Of a stretch of 58,952 nucleotides of DNA, positions 34,256 through 41,712 are shown piece after piece; within the stretch, counting starts at the first letter, position 1; every line of letters begins with the position of its first letter. The notes under the pieces were generated by a model. It did not search any database. It saw only the letters and a program-made list of their open reading frames with translations, and was not told the origin of the DNA. The stretch spans positions 1 through 58,952 of the forward strand of contig CAJUJO010000005.1 of NCBI GenBank assembly GCA_910586675.1, written 5' to 3'. The translations under genes and the position numbers were made by a program. The stretch is from an uncultured Christensenellaceae bacterium (GTDB lineage Bacteria; Bacillota; Clostridia; Christensenellales; Borkfalkiaceae).

Positions 34256-35512
34256 TTATTTCTCCTCGTATTTGATTTCCCCGTCCACGACGGTAAGCTT
34301 GACTCTGCCGAACACCTTTCTGCCTGCAAAGGGCGTATTCTTGCCCTTGGATACGAACGCGGCGGGGTCTACCGTCCACTCCTCGTTGAGATCGACTGCG
34401 GTAAAGTCGGCGGATTTTCCCACGGCGAGTTCCCCGCCTTCCAACCCGAGAATTTTTGCAGGGCGCGCGCTCATCTTCTCCGCGAGTTGGGGAAGGGAGA
34501 TAAGCCCCGATTTTACGAGCGCCGTATAAGAGAGCGCGAAGGAAGTTTCCAAACCGCTGATGCCAAACGCAGCGAGATTGTATTCCACGTTTTTGTCGTC
34601 CGCATGGTGCGGCGCATGGTCGGTAACGATGCAGTCGAGCGTGCCGTCTTTCAGCCCTTCGAGAATGGCAAGCCTGTCCTTCTCCTCGCGCAAAGGCGGG
34701 TTGACCTTTGTATTGGTGTCGAAGGACGAGACGACCTCGTCGGTCAGCGTAAAGTAGTGGGGGCACGTTTCCGCCGTAACAAAAACACCGCGCGCCTTCG
34801 CCTCGCGGATGATCTGCACGCCGCTGTACGTGGAGACGTGGCAGATATGCACGGGAATGTTCAGACTTTCCGAAAGGCAAATCTCCCGCGCGATGATGAT
34901 ATCCTCCGCCGCGCGGATGCTCCCCTTCAAGCCGGTGAGCGTGGAACGGAAACCCTCGTTGACGACCCCGCCGTCCACGAGGCCCTTGTCCTCGCAGTGG
35001 CACAGGCAGACAAGCCCGAAGTCGGATGCGTACTGCATGGCGAGCGACATGATTTTCGTGTCTTCCACCGTCTTGCCGTCCTCGGAGAGGGCGACGGCGC
35101 CCGCCGCCTTCATGGCTCCGATCGCCGAAAGTTCATTCCCCTCCTGCCCCTTGGTGATTGCGCCGACGGGGTGAACCTTACACAGATTTACCTCCTCCGC
35201 GCGCGCCTTGATATAGGTTACGACCACTTTATTATCGGTTACGGGCGAGGTGTTGGGCATGCAGCATATCTGCGTGAACCCGCCCTTTACGGCGGCTTTG
35301 CAACCGCTTTCGATATTTTCCTTCTTCTCGAATCCCGGCTCGCGCAGATGCACGTGCATGTCGATAAGCCCCGGGAAAACGGTAAGCCCCGAAAGGTCTT
35401 TCCCCTTGCCTTCGATTTGCGGCGCGATCTCGACGATCTTGCCTTTCTCTGTGCGGATATCCGCTTTCCTCGCGCCGTCTTGAAAAACGATTTCGGCATT
35501 CTTGAATATCAT
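34256..35512 (-). CDS. pyrC: Dihydroorotase
   Basis: 418 residues, type I (Bacillus-like). Zinc amidohydrolase closing carbamoyl-aspartate. 'GLIDMHVHLREPGFEKKENI' (starts about 47) gives the first metal His pair, 'CHCEDKG' (about 164-170) and 'VHICHVST' (about 221-228) the others, 'VTDHAPH' (about 295-301) the catalytic Asp. 'ARPAKILGLEGGELAVGKSADF' near the C-terminus is typical. One base separates it from pyrB. Confidence 0.95.
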   Translation of the reverse strand: MIFKNAEIVFQDGARKADIRTEKGKIVEIAPQIEGKGKDLSGLTVFPGLIDMHVHLREPGFEKKENIESGCKAAVKGGFTQICCMPNTSPVTDNKVVVTYIKARAEEVNLCKVHPVGAITKGQEGNELSAIGAMKAAGAVALSEDGKTVEDTKIMSLAMQYASDFGLVCLCHCEDKGLVDGGVVNEGFRSTLTGLKGSIRAAEDIIIAREICLSESLNIPVHICHVSTYSGVQIIREAKARGVFVTAETCPHYFTLTDEVVSSFDTNTKVNPPLREEKDRLAILEGLKDGTLDCIVTDHAPHHADDKNVEYNLAAFGISGLETSFALSYTALVKSGLISLPQLAEKMSARPAKILGLEGGELAVGKSADFTAVDLNEEWTVDPAAFVSKGKNTPFAGRKVFGRVKLTVVDGEIKYEEK

Positions 35513-35513
35513 A

Positions 35514-36431
35514 TCAGATTTCCTCCTTGGTCAGCAGGAACAGCATCGCCATGCGCACGGCAATGCCCGAGAGCACCTGCTCCTCTATACGGCTCGTATC
35601 GCCGTCGATGAGGGTGCTGGTGAGCTCCACGCCGCGGTTGACGGGGCCGGGGTGCATAACGAGCGCGCCCTTCTTGGCGTGCTTCATGACCTCGTCGTTC
35701 ACGCCGTAAAAACGCGCGTATTCCCCGAGCGAGGGGAACAGCCCCCCGTGCTGGCGCTCCAGCTGAATGCGCAGCCCCATGACGACGTCGGCGCCTTCCG
35801 CCGCCTCCTCCCGCGAGGAGCAGACCTTTGCGCCGAGTTTTTCGATATCCGTCGGAATGAGCGTGCGCGGCGCGTACATGGTTACCTCCGCGCCCAATTT
35901 TTTCAGCCCGAAGAGATTGCTCTTGGCAACGCGCGAGTGGCGGATGTCGCCGAGAATGGCAACTTTAAGTCCCTCGATTTTACCGAAGTTCTCGCGCATG
36001 GTCAGCATATCCAAAAGCGCCTGCGAGGGGTGTTCGTTCATGCCGTCGCCCGCGTTGACGACGTGCGCCTTAACAGTGTTTGCGAGCAGCCGCGGCGCAC
36101 CTCCCATGGGATGGCGGATGACGATGACGTCGTTCTTCATGGCGTCGAGCGTCTTACCCGTATCGACGAGCGTTTCCCCCTTCTTGACGGAGGAGGATTC
36201 CGCCGCGATATTGACGACGTGCGCGCCCATATATTTCGCTGCCAGCTCGAAGCTACACCGCGTGCGCGTGCTGTTTTCGTAAAAGAGCGTCGTAACCGAT
36301 TTACCCTGTAAGTGCGGAAGCTTTTTGATGTTCTGACGAAGCAGTTTTTTCATGCTCAGCCCCGTCGTGAGGATCTCGTCGATCTCCTCCGCGCTCAAAT
36401 CGTACAGTCCGAGAATGTCCTTCCGCTTCAT
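35514..36431 (-). CDS. pyrB: Aspartate carbamoyltransferase
   Basis: 305 residues from ATG 36431 ('MKRKDILGLYDLSAEEI'). The frame is open upstream through pyrR but this is the normal start. 'FYENSTRTRCSFELAAKYMG' (starts about 50) binds carbamoyl phosphate; 'HPSQALLDMLTM' (about 130-141) and 'MHPGPVNRGVELTSTL' (about 262-277) are conserved. No pyrI is present, as expected for the unregulated trimer. It overlaps pyrR by 4 bp. Confidence 0.96.
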   Translation of the reverse strand: MKRKDILGLYDLSAEEIDEILTTGLSMKKLLRQNIKKLPHLQGKSVTTLFYENSTRTRCSFELAAKYMGAHVVNIAAESSSVKKGETLVDTGKTLDAMKNDVIVIRHPMGGAPRLLANTVKAHVVNAGDGMNEHPSQALLDMLTMRENFGKIEGLKVAILGDIRHSRVAKSNLFGLKKLGAEVTMYAPRTLIPTDIEKLGAKVCSSREEAAEGADVVMGLRIQLERQHGGLFPSLGEYARFYGVNDEVMKHAKKGALVMHPGPVNRGVELTSTLIDGDTSRIEEQVLSGIAVRMAMLFLLTKEEI

Positions 36432-36967
36432 TTGCCTTCCCTCGTAATAGTAAGTCCGTCCTCGTCCGCGCCCAGCTCTTTCAGCTTCACGCGCACGTAT
36501 TCGGCGCGCGAAGTGGGCACGTTCTTGCCGACGAAGTCGGCGCGCACGGGGAGCTCCCGCCCGCCGCGGTCGACGAGCACGAGGAGCTGTATCTTCGCGG
36601 GGCGGCCGAGCTTGAAGATGGCTTCCATCGCAGCGACCGCGCTCCTGCCCGTGTGCAACACGTCGTCGCACAAGACGACCGTTTTGCCCGTAACGTCGAA
36701 CCCGAGGTCGTTCTTTTCGGCGTCGGGTACGAAAAAGGCGGAGACGAGGTCGTCGCGCGTGAGCCCGATGTCGATGCCCGCGCACGGAACGGAAGCCCCC
36801 TCCGCTTTTTTGAAATAGGCGCAAATTCTGTTTGCGAGGATCTCCCCGCCGCGCTTCACGCCGACGAGCACGACGCCGTGTAAGCCCTCGTTCCGCTCTT
36901 CGATTTCATGCGATAAGCGGATCACCGTGCGGTGCATACCCGCGCTGTCCATAATAACGGGATTCAT
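36428..36967 (-). CDS. pyrR: Bifunctional pyr operon attenuation regulator / uracil phosphoribosyltransferase
   Basis: 179 residues from ATG 36967, preceded by AAAGGAGGC. Binds UMP/UTP and then the pyr mRNA leader to favour termination. 'LVGVKRGGEILANRI' (about 32-46), the PRPP motif 'VVLCDDVLHTGRSAVAAM' (about 95-112) and 'LVLVDRGGRELPVRADFVG' (starts about 126) define PyrR. First gene of the operon, right behind the leader attenuator it would control. Confidence 0.95.
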   Translation of the reverse strand: MNPVIMDSAGMHRTVIRLSHEIEERNEGLHGVVLVGVKRGGEILANRICAYFKKAEGASVPCAGIDIGLTRDDLVSAFFVPDAEKNDLGFDVTGKTVVLCDDVLHTGRSAVAAMEAIFKLGRPAKIQLLVLVDRGGRELPVRADFVGKNVPTSRAEYVRVKLKELGADEDGLTITREGK

Positions 36968-36981
36968 TTCTGCCTCCTTTG

Positions 36982-37017
36982 AAAAAACAAAAGTCCTGCG
37001 GGGCATACCGCAAGACT
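36982..37017 (-). terminator. pyr leader attenuator terminator
   Basis: AGTCTTGCGG-TATGCC-CCGCAGGACT (one G-T wobble) followed by TTTGTTTTTT on the minus strand, just before the pyrR ribosome site. This is the terminator half of the PyrR attenuator. Confidence 0.88.
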
Positions 37018-37052
37018 GCAATCAGGCAAATATCGCATGTGGAATACGTCTT

Positions 37053-37072
37053 GTCGGTATCTCTGTACCGCT
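37053..37072 (-). promoter_or_regulatory. PyrR binding loop in the pyr leader
   Basis: CGGTA-CAGAGA-TACCG: a stem with the hexaloop CNGNGA that PyrR recognises in Bacillus pyr leaders. Its formation would block an antiterminator and allow the terminator downstream. Confidence 0.8.
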
Positions 37073-37102
37073 CTTAAAAACGACCTCTGTTCAATTGACT
37101 TT

Positions 37103-37131
37103 ATTATATCACACTCCTTCCCGAAAGTAAA
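37103..37131 (-). promoter_or_regulatory. pyr operon promoter
   Basis: TTTACT (37131-37126), 17-nt spacer ending TGTGA, TATAAT (37108-37103). Leader length to pyrR is about 130 nt. Confidence 0.85.
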
Positions 37132-37149
37132 GGAATTTCAAAAAATTTT

Positions 37150-37181
37150 CCAAAAAGAAAACCCGCCGAAATTCCGGCGGG
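37150..37181 (-). terminator. uraA-upp terminator
   Basis: CCCGCCGGAA-TTTCGGCGGG stem followed by TTTTCTTTTTG on the minus strand, 17 bp after upp. It separates uraA-upp from the pyr promoter. Confidence 0.92.
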
Positions 37182-37197
37182 AAAATCTTCCGAATAT

Positions 37198-37836
37198 TTA
37201 TTTGGTCCCGAACAGGCGGTCGCCCGCGTCGCCCAAGCCGGGCAGAATATACCCGTGCTCGTTGAGCTGCCGATCGAGCGTGGAAACGTAAACGGGAATA
37301 TCGGGATAGGCTTCCGCCACCTTCTGCACGCCTTCGGGCGCGGCGATGATGCACATGAAGCGGATATTTTTGCATCCCCGCTTTTTGAGCGCCGCGAGCG
37401 CGTCGCACACCGAGCCGCCCGTCGCCAGCATAGGATCGACGAGGAGCACCGTCTTATGCTCGATCCCGTCGGGAAGCTTGCAGTAATACTCCTGCGGTTC
37501 GAGCGTTTCCTCGTCGCGGTACATGCCGATATGCCCGACCTTCGCCGTAGGAAACACCTTGTGCACGCCGTTGACCATGCCCAAGCCCGCGCGGAGAATG
37601 GGAACGATGGCGATGCTCTCTTCGGGCACTTTGTACTGCGTGGTAACTTCGAGGGGCGTTTCCACCTGCACGGGCACGAGCGAAACGTCGCGCATGCTCT
37701 CGTACGTCATAATGGTGGTGATTTCCTCTATCAGCTCGCGGAACTCCTTCATGCCCGTCCGTTTATCGCGCAAGATGGCGACCTTGTGCTTGATGAGCGG
37801 GTGATCGAAAATAAACACATTGTCGTACTGTTTCAT
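37198..37836 (-). CDS. upp: Uracil phosphoribosyltransferase
   Basis: 212 residues from ATG 37836 ('MKQYDNVFIFDHPLIKHK'). Salvages uracil to UMP. 'PILRAGLGMVNGV' (about 79-91), the PRPP motif 'VLLVDPMLATGGSVCDAL' (about 128-145) and C-terminal 'NEHGYILPGLGDAGDRLFGT' (starts about 192) are the uracil-binding signature. It overlaps the permease gene by 4 bp, so uptake and salvage are coupled. Confidence 0.96.
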   Translation of the reverse strand: MKQYDNVFIFDHPLIKHKVAILRDKRTGMKEFRELIEEITTIMTYESMRDVSLVPVQVETPLEVTTQYKVPEESIAIVPILRAGLGMVNGVHKVFPTAKVGHIGMYRDEETLEPQEYYCKLPDGIEHKTVLLVDPMLATGGSVCDALAALKKRGCKNIRFMCIIAAPEGVQKVAEAYPDIPVYVSTLDRQLNEHGYILPGLGDAGDRLFGTK

Positions 37837-39311
37837 TTGTCCTGCTCCTCTTCCGTTTTTTCTTCCTTCTGCACGGTTAAAGGCAGGGAAACCTCTTCCG
37901 CCTTTTCTTCGGCGGGCGAAGTGACGACCTCTTCCTTCGCCTTCTTGCCCTGAACGTTTACGAGCAGATTGGTAAGAATGCCGAGAATGAGCGCGCACGC
38001 GACTTCCGTTACGACGACGGGACCGATTTTCAGGCTCATGCCGCCAACGCCTGCGATGAGCACGACGGACACGACGAACAGATTTCTGTTCTCGCCGAGA
38101 TCTACGTTCTGAATCATCTTCAAGCCCGAAACGGCGATGAAGCCGTAGAGCGCGATGCACACGCCGCCCATCACGCAGTCGGGAATGGTCGCAAGGAAGG
38201 TAATGAAAGGCGCGATGAAGGAAACGACGATTGCCATGAGCGCCGTTACAAAGATGGTTGTAACGGAAGCGTTCCCCGAAATGGCGACGCAACCGACCGA
38301 TTCGCCGTACGTCGTATTCGGACATCCACCGAAGAGCGCACCCGCGACGGAACCCACTCCGTCGCCGAGGAGCGTCCGCGTAAGTCCGGGGTCTTTCAGC
38401 AGGTCGGTTTCGATGATACTGGAAATATTCTTATGGTCGGCGATGTGTTCGGCAAACACGACGAACGCCACGGGAATATAGGCGACGGCGATGGTGCCGA
38501 TATACGCGCCGACGCTCCCCGCCGTGCCCGCTCCGTAATCGGACGTGAACAGTTTGAGAAAAGCAAAGTCGGGCAGCCACTGCATCTGGGAAAATTTGGT
38601 AAAGTCGATGATGCGCATGGCTTCCGCGCCGGGAATATAGCTGAATCCCGTGAAGATCGCCGCAAGCGCATAGCCCGAAAGGATCCCGATGATAAACGGA
38701 ATCATTTTCATCATTTTCTTGCCATATACCGAACAGACAACCGTTACGGCGAGCGTAACCAATCCGCAGAGAAGGCAGAGCGCCGAATTGGCGTTTATGA
38801 CGTAAGCGCCCGTGGCAAGGTCTACCGCGCCGCTCACCGTCTGACCGATCGCGCTTCCCGCAAGGGAAAGCCCGATGATGGCGACCGTCGGTCCGATGAC
38901 GACGGCGGGCATGATCTTATCGATCCACCCCACGCCCGCAAACTTGACGACGACGGCGATAATCACGTAAACGAGCCCCGCGAACAGCGCGCCGAGGAGA
39001 AGTCCGAGATAGCCGAGCGACATGGACACGCCGCCCGCAAACGCCGCCGCCATGGAGCCGAGGAAGGCGAACGAACTTCCGAGGAATACGGGGCTTTTGA
39101 ACTTAGTAAAAAGCAGGTAAACGATGGTTCCCACGCCTGCGCCGAAGAGCGCCGCCGCGGTAGACATCGTCCCCTGCGCTTCCGTCATTTTGGAGCTCGT
39201 AATAATGGGAACGAGTATAGTCGCCGCCAAAATCGCAAGCAGTTGTTGAAGCGAGAACAGGATCAGCTGCGCGGGCTTCGGTCTGTCTTTCACGCCGTAA
39301 ATCATCTTCAT
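37833..39311 (-). CDS. uraA: Uracil/xanthine permease, NCS2 family
   Basis: 492 residues from ATG 39311, chosen because GAGAGGG lies 8 nt upstream; two other in-frame ATGs are within 8 nt. About 14 membrane segments. 'LQQLLAILAATILVP' (about 18-32) and 'FGGCPNTTYGESVG' (about 325-338; the NCS2 signature with the substrate Glu) identify a uracil symporter. The C-terminal 40 residues are a Glu/Lys-rich tail not usual in UraA. It pairs with upp. Confidence 0.93.
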   Translation of the reverse strand: MKMIYGVKDRPKPAQLILFSLQQLLAILAATILVPIITSSKMTEAQGTMSTAAALFGAGVGTIVYLLFTKFKSPVFLGSSFAFLGSMAAAFAGGVSMSLGYLGLLLGALFAGLVYVIIAVVVKFAGVGWIDKIMPAVVIGPTVAIIGLSLAGSAIGQTVSGAVDLATGAYVINANSALCLLCGLVTLAVTVVCSVYGKKMMKMIPFIIGILSGYALAAIFTGFSYIPGAEAMRIIDFTKFSQMQWLPDFAFLKLFTSDYGAGTAGSVGAYIGTIAVAYIPVAFVVFAEHIADHKNISSIIETDLLKDPGLTRTLLGDGVGSVAGALFGGCPNTTYGESVGCVAISGNASVTTIFVTALMAIVVSFIAPFITFLATIPDCVMGGVCIALYGFIAVSGLKMIQNVDLGENRNLFVVSVVLIAGVGGMSLKIGPVVVTEVACALILGILTNLLVNVQGKKAKEEVVTSPAEEKAEEVSLPLTVQKEEKTEEEQDK

Positions 39312-39381
39312 TTGCATACCCTCTCTTTTGTTTATTAAAAACGGATTCGATTCCCTTTTCGGAAAAAATTCCATCCCGTTT

Positions 39382-39410
39382 ACTTTATCATATTTTTCAT
39401 CCGATTGCAA
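39382..39410 (-). promoter_or_regulatory. uraA-upp promoter
   Basis: TTGCAA (39410-39405), 17-nt spacer ending TATGA, TAAAGT (39387-39382). No PyrR loop or leader terminator was found before uraA, unlike the pyr operon. Confidence 0.6.
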
Positions 39411-39431
39411 TAGTTTTCCGAAATTTCAAAA

Positions 39432-39461
39432 CAAAAAAATACGCGGCTGACTCCCGCGTAT
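39432..39461 (-). terminator. Phosphoesterase gene terminator
   Basis: ATACGCGG-GAGTCAG-CCGCGTAT followed by TTTTTTG on the minus strand. Confidence 0.9.
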
Positions 39462-39464
39462 CGA

Positions 39465-40172
39465 TCACGCCCCGTCCGAACAGATTTCCGTAAGGCAAAA
39501 GCGCGCCTTATCGCACGAGGTGAGGTAATAAGTAATGCCATTCTTTTCGGTGCGGAGCGGAAAATATCCGCTTCCGTGCAGATGCCCGAATACGGCTCTG
39601 CTTACGCCGAACTCTTCAAATAAAGCGGTAAACAGAGTGTCCTCTTTTTTTACGTTGAAGGGCGGATAATGGATGAGGGCAATCAGCTCGTCCCCCTCCG
39701 TTCGCGCCTTCTCCGCCGCAGTCAACGCCAGACGGAAGCGCTCTGCTTCGCGCCTGTAAAGCTTTTCGTCGTGCTCGGTAAAATCGGCGCTGCCGGGGCA
39801 AGTCCACCCGCGCGAACCCGCAACGATATATTTTCCGATTTTTACGCAGTCATTCTGTAAAAAACAAAAAGAAGAATCGGGCGCGCCCTCGCGCACGCGG
39901 GAAATCCCGCTCCACCAAAAATCGTGATTGCCGCGGACAAAAATCTTTTTGCCCTTCAAGGAAGCGAGGGAACGAACGTCGAACAGCCCTTCCTCCAGCT
40001 TCATGCCCCAGGAAATATCCCCTGCAATCAGCACGACGTCGCCGTCCGTTACCTTCTCCCCCCAATCGGATTTAATTTTTTCAAAGTGCCCTTCCCAGTT
40101 TTCGCCGAAAACGTTCATCGGCTTATCGGCGAGTCCCGAAAGGTGCAAATCGCTGACCGCGTAAATCTTCAT
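39465..40172 (-). CDS. Calcineurin-like metallophosphoesterase
   Basis: 235 residues. Dinuclear metal motifs in order: 'VSDLHLSG' (about 6-13), 'LIAGDISWG' (about 48-56), 'VRGNHDFWW' (about 78-86), 'IALIHYPPF' (about 164-172) and 'VFGHLHGSG' (about 195-203). The closest family type is the YkuE/YvnB-like predicted phosphohydrolase; substrate unknown. The -10 box ends 6 nt before the ATG and there is no ribosome site, so the mRNA is predicted leaderless. Confidence 0.9.
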   Translation of the reverse strand: MKIYAVSDLHLSGLADKPMNVFGENWEGHFEKIKSDWGEKVTDGDVVLIAGDISWGMKLEEGLFDVRSLASLKGKKIFVRGNHDFWWSGISRVREGAPDSSFCFLQNDCVKIGKYIVAGSRGWTCPGSADFTEHDEKLYRREAERFRLALTAAEKARTEGDELIALIHYPPFNVKKEDTLFTALFEEFGVSRAVFGHLHGSGYFPLRTEKNGITYYLTSCDKARFCLTEICSDGA

Positions 40173-40178
40173 ACCACG

Positions 40179-40207
40179 AGTATATCACAATTTTATCTAG
40201 AAGTAAA
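40179..40207 (-). promoter_or_regulatory. Phosphoesterase promoter, leaderless layout
   Basis: TTTACT (40207-40202), 17-nt spacer ending TGTGA, TATACT (40184-40179), then exactly 6 nt to the ATG at 40172. Confidence 0.78.
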
Positions 40208-40235
40208 GAAAACCGCTCCCCGAAATTTTACGCCG

Positions 40236-40273
40236 AAAAAAAAGCGGCTTTCGTAAAGTTCCGAACGCCGCTT
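40236..40273 (-). terminator. Terminator of the 53-residue ORF
   Basis: AAGCGGC...GCCGCTT stem with an 18-nt loop, followed by a T run on the minus strand. Confidence 0.8.
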
Positions 40274-40307
40274 TTTTCCCTCTTGATTTTTTTCTTTCGT
40301 TCAAACT

Positions 40308-40469
40308 TTATCCGCCGCATTCCGAACACGCGATACGGAACGATTGTCCGTTCGTAAACGTAAGCGTTATCGCTTCATTTTCCAAATAAACTGTACCTTC
40401 GAAACAGACGCGGAGCATATCCGCCACTTCTTCCGTAAATTCCGATAAAGATACTTTCGTACATAACAT
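40308..40469 (-). CDS. Small protein, 53 residues, unknown function
   Basis: ATG 40469 is preceded by CGGAGG at a normal distance, and the ORF ends just before a terminator, so it is likely expressed. 'MLCTKVSLSEFTEEVADMLR' starts the protein; residues 26-53 look beta-rich and end 'FRIACSECGG', with a Cys-x-x-Cys that could bind metal. A possible promoter is TCGACA (40563-40558), 18 nt, GATAAT (40539-40534). No family recognised. Confidence 0.6.
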   Translation of the reverse strand: MLCTKVSLSEFTEEVADMLRVCFEGTVYLENEAITLTFTNGQSFRIACSECGG

Positions 40470-40633
40470 AAACGTTTCCTCCGATAAAGTTTTTCCGTAC
40501 GCTGTAAAAATAGTAATCAATAAATTCCGTCGAATTATCGCAAGATAAAAAGAAATTTGTCGAAATAACAGGAAAACGGTTTTCGATTCGGCAAAAAAAA
40601 CTTAAATTCCGTAAAGTTCCGTATTTTTTGCGC

Positions 40634-40662
40634 TTGACATTGTTTGCACGATAAGGTATAAT
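40634..40662 (+). promoter_or_regulatory. Promoter of tRNA-Gly and its leader
   Basis: TTGACA (40634-40639), 17-nt spacer, TATAAT (40657-40662): full consensus. Confidence 0.88.
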
Positions 40663-40668
40663 AACAAC

Positions 40669-40768
40669 ACGAAATATAGTATCCCAACGGTTGCCCCGTT
40701 GCCTGCAACGACACGGGCGCAAACCCGAAGTGCTCCGGCAGGTTTCATAAGATAATTTAACTTTATAT
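40669..40768 (+). ncRNA. Structured leader RNA upstream of tRNA-Gly
   Basis: About 100 nt between the predicted transcription start and the tRNA. It folds readily: GCCCCGT...ACACGGGC around 40691-40717, CGGG-CGCAAA-CCCG overlapping it, and AAACC...GGTTT ending near 40746. There is no ribosome site or credible ORF. It may be only a long tRNA precursor leader, or a separate small RNA. No known class was matched. Confidence 0.4.
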
Positions 40769-40843
40769 GCAGGAATCGCCTAGCGGTATGGCGTCAGCTT
40801 CCCAAGCTGATTCCGGCGGGTTCGACTCCCGTTTCCTGCTCCA
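40769..40843 (+). tRNA. tRNA-Gly (anticodon CCC)
   Basis: 75 nt including an encoded CCA. The acceptor stem GCAGGAA/TTCCTGC, D arm GCCTAGCGGTATGGC, anticodon stem TCAGC/GCTGA with loop TTCCCAA (CCC, reading GGG), and T arm GCGGG-TTCGACT-CCCGT are all intact. The discriminator base is T. Confidence 0.95.
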
Positions 40844-40862
40844 TAACAGCGATGCATCGCAG

Positions 40863-40893
40863 AATAAGACGGCAAACGCCGTCTTATTTTTTT
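40863..40893 (+). terminator. Terminator after tRNA-Gly
   Basis: AAGACGGC-AAAC-GCCGTCTT followed by ATTTTTTT. Confidence 0.93.
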
Positions 40894-40980
40894 ACGTCGG
40901 TTTTTCCTCTTCCCGAAAAATATTTCGTTTTTTTTCAGGGTTCTTTTCAAAACACCGCTTTTTTTACATAAAAATTTATT

Positions 40981-41712
40981 CTATTCGACGTTCAGACTTT
41001 TGACAACCGCCTTGCAGTATTCGGAAATCGCGTTCAGCTCGCTTCCCTTGCAGAACATGGAATATCCGCAAGCGGACGCCCTTTCGAGATAATTTTCATT
41101 TCCCGTAATAATTCCCGCGCGTTTCCCCGCCTTCTCCGCCGCCCTTTGTACCCGTTCGATTGCACGGAGAATTTCCGCCGCCGCAGGATTCCCCAAACAC
41201 CCGTAGTCGGCGGATAAATCGTTCGGCCCGACAAACGCCCCCTCCACGCCGTTGACGGAAAGAATTTCCGCCGCGCGCTCCACGCCGCAAGCCGTTTCGA
41301 TTTGCGCGTATACCTTTACTCTCTCGTTCGCGGACGGCAGGTAATCGTTTATCGGAGGCGGATTATAGAACGTATGCGCGCGCATGGTGGAAATGCCCCG
41401 CTCGCCGACGGGGCGGTATTTTGCATACCGCACGACCCGCGCGATATCGTCCGCGCAGTCCGTCATCGGAAGAAGGAAACCGTCCGCACCCATATCCGCA
41501 AATTTGACGGTATCCTTTCTTCCGTTGTCCGCGAGCCGCACGATGATTTCCAATCCGCACAACCGCGCGTTCATGATGAAATTTGCGACGGCGGCGTAAT
41601 CGAATCCGCCGTGCTCGCAATCGAGAATAAAAAAATCAAGCCCCGCATTCTTCATCAACACGGGCAAATTGGAAAACGCGATTTCCGATACCATGATTCC
41701 TGCTCTTTTCAT
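40981..41712 (-). CDS. HpcH/HpaI-family aldolase
   Basis: 243 residues from ATG 41712 ('MKRAGIMVSEIAFSNL'). Class II pyruvate-dependent aldolase fold that splits 2-keto-3-deoxy sugar acids or related compounds. 'FFILDCEHGGFDY' (about 28-40), 'YAQIETACGVERAAEIL' (about 131-147; metal Glu) and 'VGPNDLSADYG' (about 156-166; metal Asp) are the family motifs. Last gene of the glycan operon, 4-bp overlap with the kinase gene, so it probably acts on the kinase product or a parallel intermediate. The usual His/Arg residues look conserved. Confidence 0.88.
   Translation of the reverse strand: MKRAGIMVSEIAFSNLPVLMKNAGLDFFILDCEHGGFDYAAVANFIMNARLCGLEIIVRLADNGRKDTVKFADMGADGFLLPMTDCADDIARVVRYAKYRPVGERGISTMRAHTFYNPPPINDYLPSANERVKVYAQIETACGVERAAEILSVNGVEGAFVGPNDLSADYGCLGNPAAAEILRAIERVQRAAEKAGKRAGIITGNENYLERASACGYSMFCKGSELNAISEYCKAVVKSLNVE

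Noticed and set aside
34061..35611. 516-codon open frame on the plus strand
   Set aside because: Antisense to pyrC and the pyrF start; no motif and no ribosome site.
40669..40768. c-di-GMP riboswitch or SRP RNA
   Set aside because: CGCAAACCCG and CTCCGG recall these RNAs, but the conserved GGAAGGAAGCA (SRP) and the full GEMM core are absent, and the downstream gene is a tRNA.
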